From Elmis aenea (taxonomy: Eukaryota; Arthropoda; Insecta; Coleoptera; Elmidae): 64,000 nucleotides of DNA. Both the position numbers and the translations under genes were made by a program. Positions within the stretch are counted from its first letter, which is position 1. Every line of letters starts with the position of its first letter. Under the pieces are notes generated by a model. That model saw only the letters and a program-made list of their open reading frames with translations, searched no databases and was not told the origin of the DNA. The stretch lies in contig OX393579.1 of the NCBI GenBank assembly GCA_947652605.1, positions 38,260,970-38,324,969 on the forward strand. Reading direction: 5' to 3'. Shown here one piece after another: positions 57,937 through 64,000 of the stretch.

Positions 57937-59039
57937 TTTTCATTTGTTTAAAAATTTTGATCTGATTCTGAAGGATAAATGATAAAATTATTGAGGGAAA
58001 GCTTATTCTTCCTCTTTTTATAAAATATTGTATTATTTATTGCATTTTTTTAAAAAATCTTTTAACAAAAAAAGTTGTAATATTTCCTGTAAAAACTAGA
58101 GAGCCATAAAGTTAAAACCACCTCATTATTTTAATTTAATAGTAGGCACACATTAAATTTAGTATTTTTGTTTATTACAGTTAACCTTAAAGAGTCACTA
58201 ATAATTATTATGCTTAAATCTATTACTATCTACTCCTAATACAATAAAAATATTTCACAAATAGTTGGGTTATCTATGTGATTAATTATTTATGTACATA
58301 CTTAAATAAGTAAATAAAGTTCAGTTTTTTATCTATTAATAAATAAAACTGCAACTATGGAGACACCAGAGTCTTTATATGGTATTTCATTTCGAAAAAA
58401 AGGCTTCAAAACAAAAGATAAATAATTTTAAATTAAATGTAAAAGAAAATAAAATACAATACCGTCGCGCGGGGTGACTTGAATCACTTGACACGAAATT
58501 TCTTTGATTAATAACTGTGTATATTGATACTTCCTAATAAAGCATTTCTAGAACAACTTTTCGTGCTCTTTCTGAATCAGTGGGTTAGAATTCATCAAAT
58601 TTACTTCTACTTATGCTAAGTCTGCTTATTCTGTAAGGTGCAAATTTTTGAGAAAAATACCAGTGATTTACATATTTTTTGATATTATGCTGTAGGTAAA
58701 GGGGCGCAGTTTTTTTAAAACACTGTTGGCGACTCATTTTACCTCAGTTGGGTGCTAAATTTGCAGTAGAGCATCAAATGTGCACTTTATTATCATATGA
58801 CTCAATCCATGGGGTGTCATGGGCCACCCCCTAAATTAAAAAAAAATCCAAATTTTTATGAAAATTGGAGTTCTGAGCTTTTGTCAAACTATAGGGCATG
58901 CAGTTTGTATCCTTTCCTCCAATTTTCAAACACAGAACCTTCCAAGTTTTATAATCACATGAAAAAAACTTAAAAGACATTGTGGAAAAGTGGCGACGGT
59001 ACAGTAAGTATTATGAAATTATTGACGAAATTTATTATT
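57937..59039. other. AT-rich stretch, no gene seen
   Basis: Nothing recognisable. The segment 58660-58980 is less AT-rich (CATGGGGTGTCATGGGCCAC near 58809) but shows no reading frame or inverted ends. Confidence 0.42.
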
Positions 59040-59480
59040 TTCGTACTATTTTTCACTGTAATTGTACCATGATTTTCCAATTACGTTACCAAGTTGTTTT
59101 TATGTTATAGAACTCTAAAATTACATGTTTTTTACAAACTTGTTCTTGTTTAGAGGACAAATATCAAGATAAATGCACCTTATTTAATGTAAAGTAATCT
59201 TTGATTTCCAGTAAATTAAAATACAACTTAATTTATTATGTTAGAATCAGAGCAATGTTTAAACAAACGAATAACGCAATACAGCATAGAAATATCTTCA
59301 ACTTTTTCGTTTGTAGGTGTTTTCTGTAAACATTCTAAGCAAAGCTGTGTGTTTATGATTTAAAATGTTGCCTAATTTCGGTTTTGTCGCTACATCTAAT
59401 GTGCGCTGGAATTTAAAAAACTAAAATTATCGCTCTTACTAAATATGCAACAAACTTTTTAACAACAATAAAATATCATT
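59040..59480. repeat. Diverged copy of the element at 25124-26119
   Basis: Shared landmarks in order are GTTACCAAGTTG-like text, TTCTAAAATT or CTCTAAAATT, CTTGTT, AATCAGAGCAATG, TCTTCAACTTTTT, GATTTAAAATGTTG, CTAATTTCGGTTTT and GGAATTTAAAAAACTAAAA. The PIF/Harbinger MITE of the other copy is absent here. No termini are visible. Confidence 0.6.
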
Positions 59481-60399
59481 CGTCAGTCTTAAACTGTGAT
59501 TTTCAACTTTTTCTACCTTTGGCTTTACTAGTAGGTAATACACAAAAACCGAGCACGTTTAAACTAACACATCTTATACCGAAAAATGTATTGGCACATG
59601 AATCAGTATTACCAAAATCTTAAGAAAAACCGGGTTGCTATAGAAACTTCACGCTTTTTTTAACATTTAAAAATCGACTACTCTTATACCTACTATTGTA
59701 TAATTATTGTTTGTTATGCTGTACTCTCGTTTTTATTAATTACGATTTTCCCTTCTCTGTTCGACTCAGAAATTACGTCAGATATTTACCTGTCATACAT
59801 TTCCAGGAAATATTTCGTTATCACGGCTTTTTATAAATTAAATATTTATACTATAAGAGATATGATAAAGTGGGTCGGCCGCTTAGGATTAATTTTATGT
59901 GGCACTCACACCTTTTGCGCAAAATTATTGAAATATTACTGAATATGTGGCTCGCTTATCTTATCTGTAGCATGTAATATTGTCAGGTTTATTTAGAGGC
60001 GATAAGAGATACGTTATTATTAGACTTTAAATGAAAATATGGCTAATGTAAGGGTGCTTGTTTAAATCGATAACGAAATGTTGTGATAAAACTTCGGTAA
60101 AACGGCTGTAAATGGAAATATCGAACGAGAGTTCTTGTTATATACCAATATTTAGACGCTTTTAAAGCTTATTTATTAAAATAAATAAAAAGATGTAAGT
60201 AAATTATTTTAAAAATATTCCATTTACAAACTTCTGTTCTTCCAAAACTGATTTAAAATATAAATAGATTGATCATAAAGATTGAGGAAACGATACTGAC
60301 AAAGGTAAAACTTTTACTGACAAATCCTATATTTCAATTTTCGTTTCTATACGCGGTGTAAGAGCTTGAAATATATTTAATAAAGAGATTTTGTGGGGA
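59481..60399. other. AT-rich stretch, no gene seen
   Basis: No repeats or recognisable coding sequence. It leads into the GC-richer block that follows. Confidence 0.42.
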
Positions 60400-63260
60400 G
60401 CGTATTACCAAGTACTCTGATGGTCCTAATTACCGGAATGTCTGTCAGGAGTCGACGTTTTCGAGGTATAAATGAAGCTAAAACATGTCGGGTTTTCTTG
60501 CAAACCAAGCATTCTACATTCTAAACGCACACGGACGAAGGGAGAGCTCACAGCAGGAATTTTCACGGTACCAATTAGAGCCGAGTGGTGGATTCGCATG
60601 TACATCGTGGCTATTATTTTTTACGGTACGTTCTCGAGAGCACGATTTCCATACGGCTGGAGTGGGCAGCGTCCCCGAGGGGGTGTTTGACTCGACAGCA
60701 CACGCTAATCCAAGCTGCCCGCAACGTTTAATACCTCAGGCCTAGTAGTTTGCTCGCAATATTTCGCTCAACTACAAACGTGGCGACAATTTGCTTCTCT
60801 AACTATACGTAATTAATAGTTAGAAGCGGTATTATGTAAGTTATCTTGAATAACCGTCGCTTTTACGGATTGCACTCGGATTAAAATTTCTCAGAAGAAC
60901 AAGTTACAACGTTTACCGGTACAAATAAGACGTATAACGATTAAGAAGTGTAAACAAGATGTTTTTTATTTGACTTTTGAATTAGTTGGCGAAGATACCA
61001 CGAGTAAGACGCGTTTTGTTGTTATCAGTAGTAATTGCGTTGATAAGTAAATTTAACAATCTTGTTGGAGATGGTTTATTTGACTATCTTTAGAGGATAA
61101 ATGAACTTCATTCTCTTGGTGTTGATTTCGATAGTAGCTAGCTTTGGCGCGCGACTTTGTCGGAACAAAATTTGGTTTTAATGTCTCGTGTTTCAAGCGG
61201 ATTGTTCGGATGTCACGCACATCCATTCAATCTAAATATACGAACGTCTGGCAGCAGAGACGAATACCTCATCGAGACATTAAACGTCGTGGCGCGGAGC
61301 CAGCAATCAAAGAGGCATTTGTCTCAAGAATGACACGGAAAAACGAAGAGGCGAATGGGCGATCGGTGCACCGATTACGCCCACCGTGAATGTAACACTG
61401 TGTGTGATTAGTTTGTTAATAATGAGAGACTTACTTGGACGACGGGTTCTGCTTATGGTAGGGATGGACCCGGTTAGCGTTGCCGTCTAGTTGCGAAGAC
61501 TGAGGGCTGTTATGGCCCGTCTTGCTACCGGGGGAAAGTTTTCCAGCTAACGCGTCCAGAGAATGCAGCATGTCGCACTGATTCACCACAAGCACAGAAC
61601 TGAACTCACCTGTGCCCCGCAGTGATAAGATAGCGTTCCGGCAACGAGATAACACCTGTTATCGGTTTTGCTTCATAGCACTTGCTGACAACCACAGTCG
61701 ACGTCCGAGGCCCCCCTTTCTTTAATTCGGACTACGGCATCAACAAATAACACCTGGCGTAATGGGATGACCGGTACTCAAGTTCTGCATTGCGGCTTCG
61801 GCAAGACGTGGACACAGATAGCGGTGTTAGCGAGCGAGGACAACACAGAACACAGCAGAAAAGAGGACGACACTAAACTACGCTAGAGCGCCTGGAAAGC
61901 ATAGATATTAGTCGCATCACATTGACATACACACGTGCGGGAGACTAATGTCTCCGCACAAGCGGGACCAAACAGAACGAGACGGGACAGGACAGCACCC
62001 TGGACATTGCAACAAGAGAGAAGCAACAAACAGCGATACCTGGTCCGGTGGCAGAGTCCCGCGCCCGTCGCGGCCTGCTTGATCGCGCACGCACATACCG
62101 ACGAGCGCCTCGACGGCTTGCACTGCACTGACAGATCAAGAGTAGCGCCGAGTCGCTAGCGCAAGCGCTCTTCTCTAACGACGTGCGATATGTAATGCAT
62201 CGACATGAGCGTCTGGAGCGACCAACACGCGTCCCCGGGGCCTTCGTAACCGATACGGGGCGGATCGCGCAATTAGCCTGCTTGGGCCGAGCTTAGACTT
62301 ACGCTGTAAAAGTGCTGTCACTAGCCTCAACCTATCAGTACTCGTCTTCTCAATTTTCTACGTTCTTTTCAAACAATTTTCAAAGTAAATTTATTTAACG
62401 CGATAATTGGAATGGAAAAACAGTAAGGGTATACACGATGGACGACTTCCGTCCAATATTTCAACGTACGATATTGTCAATACCTTCGGGTCGATAGAGG
62501 AACTCCGAGTTACCGGGAATTAGCGGCGCGCATTATGATGGATCAGACGGCAGCCTGTTGCGGCACTACCGCCAGGTGGGCTTGATGGATGATCTCCCTC
62601 GCCCCGGACGTCAGACAGAGATTTATTCCGACGTTCGATTAGTTCTGTGGCCGCGGCTCGGGAAACTTTGTAATTGGAACGGTCGCTGAGGTAAATAGCA
62701 GTCGCCGGATACATATCTGTGATGGATCTGCACTTGTTGTGCGGCTGACTTGTTCCCGAGGGAGCATCGGCCCTTCCCGCCAGGATTGCCTTTTTTTATT
62801 GCGGTTTTGGACTCGCGTTACACGGCCAGCTTGCGTGGGGAAAATGGAAAAGCATTCACGAATACCCAATATGAGGTTCGGCGGAGCGAGCGTTTTGTCG
62901 CCATCGTATTCCTGCGGTTTATTAGTATTCGGCGCCGCCAAATAAAACCACCCCCTAGCTGCGTTATAAACATGGAACGAATGAAGACGCGAAACCGCAC
63001 AAGCAAGACATTATTCGAATGTGATACTCGAGATGATACCGCGTTATTATTCAGCGTGATGGATGTGGCTGGATGCGCCGTTCGGCGGCTAATGGCCATG
63101 TTTACCGTCCCCTGCTGATGTGCGCCCCTCGCATCGGAAGTGCTGCCGGAAACTCCAAGAGCAATAACGGTAGACAAATAGTCGAGTCGTAGAGATCGCA
63201 AAGCCGAACAGCAGCCGTCGAGAAAATGCGTTATTTTAGTCCTAAATTCAATCACCTATC
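60400..63260. promoter_or_regulatory. GC/CpG-rich block, candidate promoter and 5' exon region
   Basis: The composition shifts clearly from the AT-rich rest of the window to roughly balanced sequence with frequent CG dinucleotides, most strongly at 61480-62290 and 62510-63230. In AT-rich insect genomes such blocks usually mark promoters and first exons. It holds overlapping frames on both strands (up to 145 codons, minus 62818-63255), none with a recognisable domain. That is expected where stop codons are rare by composition. A TATA-like GGTATAAATG lies at 60465. No TE ends were found inside. The gene identity is unknown. Confidence 0.4.
61430..61615 (-). other. Two candidate minus-strand splice donors
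   Basis: On the minus strand GCACAGGTGAGTT (plus 61602-61614) is an excellent 5' splice site (CAG|GTGAGT), and GTCCAAGTAAGTC (plus 61427-61439) is a second good one (CAA|GTAAGT). They could be alternative donors of a 5' non-coding exon lying upstream, in the CpG-rich segment up to about 62160. No acceptor or coding exon could be paired with them here. Confidence 0.3.
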
Positions 63261-63441
63261 GCAATTATTTTTAAATTTTTGCAATAAATTTCACCATCTA
63301 CTTTGACTCGACATTTTTTAAGCATTACACAACGTTAAACACAATAAAAGCTTTAAAATTCACAAAATAAATGGCAAGAATCTAAAGCGTATACAACGAG
63401 AAACTAAATGGATAAATCCATTCTTCTCATAAAGTAAGACC
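63261..63441. other. AT-rich stretch, no gene seen
   Basis: The sequence returns abruptly to the AT-rich background. Nothing recognisable. Confidence 0.4.
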
Positions 63442-63520
63442 TTAACCCTAGGATGCACGTCTGAAAATGTCTACACTTTCACACGGCTCGGGCCTGCGAG
63501 GCCCAGATAAATGTAATTTT
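63442..63520 (+). repeat. Solo piggyBac-like end
   Basis: TTAA|CCCTAGGATGCACG starts with the TTAA target and CCCTAG terminus typical of piggyBac elements. It is followed by CACACGGCTCGGGCCTG and GCGAGGCCCAG. No matching inverted CTAGGG|TTAA end was found downstream before the window ends. It is either a truncated MITE or a chance match to a short motif. Confidence 0.4.
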
Positions 63521-63663
63521 TAAAAAATAATTTTTAATATTATTTTAGTATTTATTTTTGCTAACTGCATACATAGACACTTCATAATACTTACTACCGA
63601 AAAGCTTAAAATCATATTTTTAACAAATGTCGCTTAAAAAATTATGTCTAAACGTTAATGCCG

Positions 63664-63998
63664 AATTTACATTGGTATAGTAGCTAAAGCAAGTTACTAA
63701 ATCAAGTAGCTAAAGCAAGTCACTAATCAAGTAGCAAAACTTGTCAAAATTTTGGTTTAGTGAGTGTTTACACAATATATACGTGGTCTACACCCAATTT
63801 AAGGAAATTGTTTAGTATTTGACAATAAATGAAGTATCGTCTTCAAGTAAATAGTAATGATTTCTATTTACTTTACTCAAAAAGTCACTAAATTGTTTAC
63901 TTGCGCAAGTACTAAACAAAACTGTCTACACGGTGCAAGTAGCTAAACTTAGTTACTTGATTTAGTTACTTGCATTAGCTACTATACCAATGTAAATT
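63664..63998. mobile_element. MITE-like palindrome with iterated AAGTAGCTAAA words
   Basis: AATTTACATTGGTATAGTAG answers CTACTATACCAATGTAAATT, and the arms continue through GCTAAAGCAAGTTACT and its mirror. Words such as CAAGTAGCTAA, AAGTTACTAAA and AAGTCACTAA recur through both arms. The centre (63745-63880) is AT-rich and not mirrored. The flanks TTA/TAA are symmetrical rather than direct, so the duplication is uncertain. It lies at the very end of the window. Confidence 0.78.
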
Positions 63999-64000
63999 AG

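Noticed and set aside
61883..62159. Four overlapping frames of 64-81 codons on both strands
   Set aside because: CpG-rich composition makes stop codons rare in all frames; none shows a domain, and they cannot all be coding.

Overview
This is an AT-rich, gene-poor stretch of an animal nuclear genome, most likely an insect. The evidence is the AT bias, the absence of any long open reading frame, and transposon remnants of kinds common in insects. I recognise no intact protein-coding gene, rRNA, tRNA or CRISPR array. The longest reading frames (about 145 codons or fewer) are not convincing coding sequence.

The window is a graveyard of non-autonomous transposons, many nested. The dominant class is a set of foldback (palindromic) elements, about 0.5-1.9 kb long, with ends of the type TA|CAGGGTG...CACCCTG|TA. 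Examples lie at 1.2-2.3, 7.5-9.3, 10.8-11.8, 16.7-18.6, 23.0-24.5, 24.5-25.0, 36.5-38.0, 40.7-41.3, 43.1-44.3, 45.2-46.0 and 51.4-52.4 kb. Three palindromes keep decayed transposase pieces. The 17.4-17.9 kb core encodes the C-terminal DDE part (WIGRG, SPDLTPID). The cores at 20.4 and 37.1 kb encode an N-terminal helix-turn-helix region like the insect DUF4817 domain. The terminal CAGGGTG, the TA target and these fragments point to a Tc1/mariner-like (IS630) source. The foldbacks look like two copies of the same transposon end joined in opposite orientation.

Other layers are hAT-like MITEs with 8-bp target duplications (7.1, 10.6, 15.8, 26.7 and 31.5 kb; the 26.7 kb copy retains a hAT dimerisation-domain fragment) and PIF/Harbinger-like MITEs with TTA duplications (3.4, 23.8 and 25.5 kb). 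There is a minus-strand tRNA-derived SINE with a 20-base poly(T) and a 9-bp duplication at 38.3 kb, and a degenerate LINE C-terminus inserted in a foldback at 1.3-1.8 kb. Several further elements have interiors made of a short iterated motif (TTTAAATC, CCGGTT, GGTTC, CCGATTA, CCCGGGAT, TCCCCGAT).

The exception to this landscape is about 60.4-63.2 kb, where base composition becomes clearly more GC- and CpG-rich. Good minus-strand splice-donor matches lie near 61.43 and 61.61 kb. This could be the promoter and 5' exon region of a gene whose remaining exons lie outside the window, with the TE-rich 60 kb as intron or intergenic sequence. That is inference; no coding exon could be assigned.
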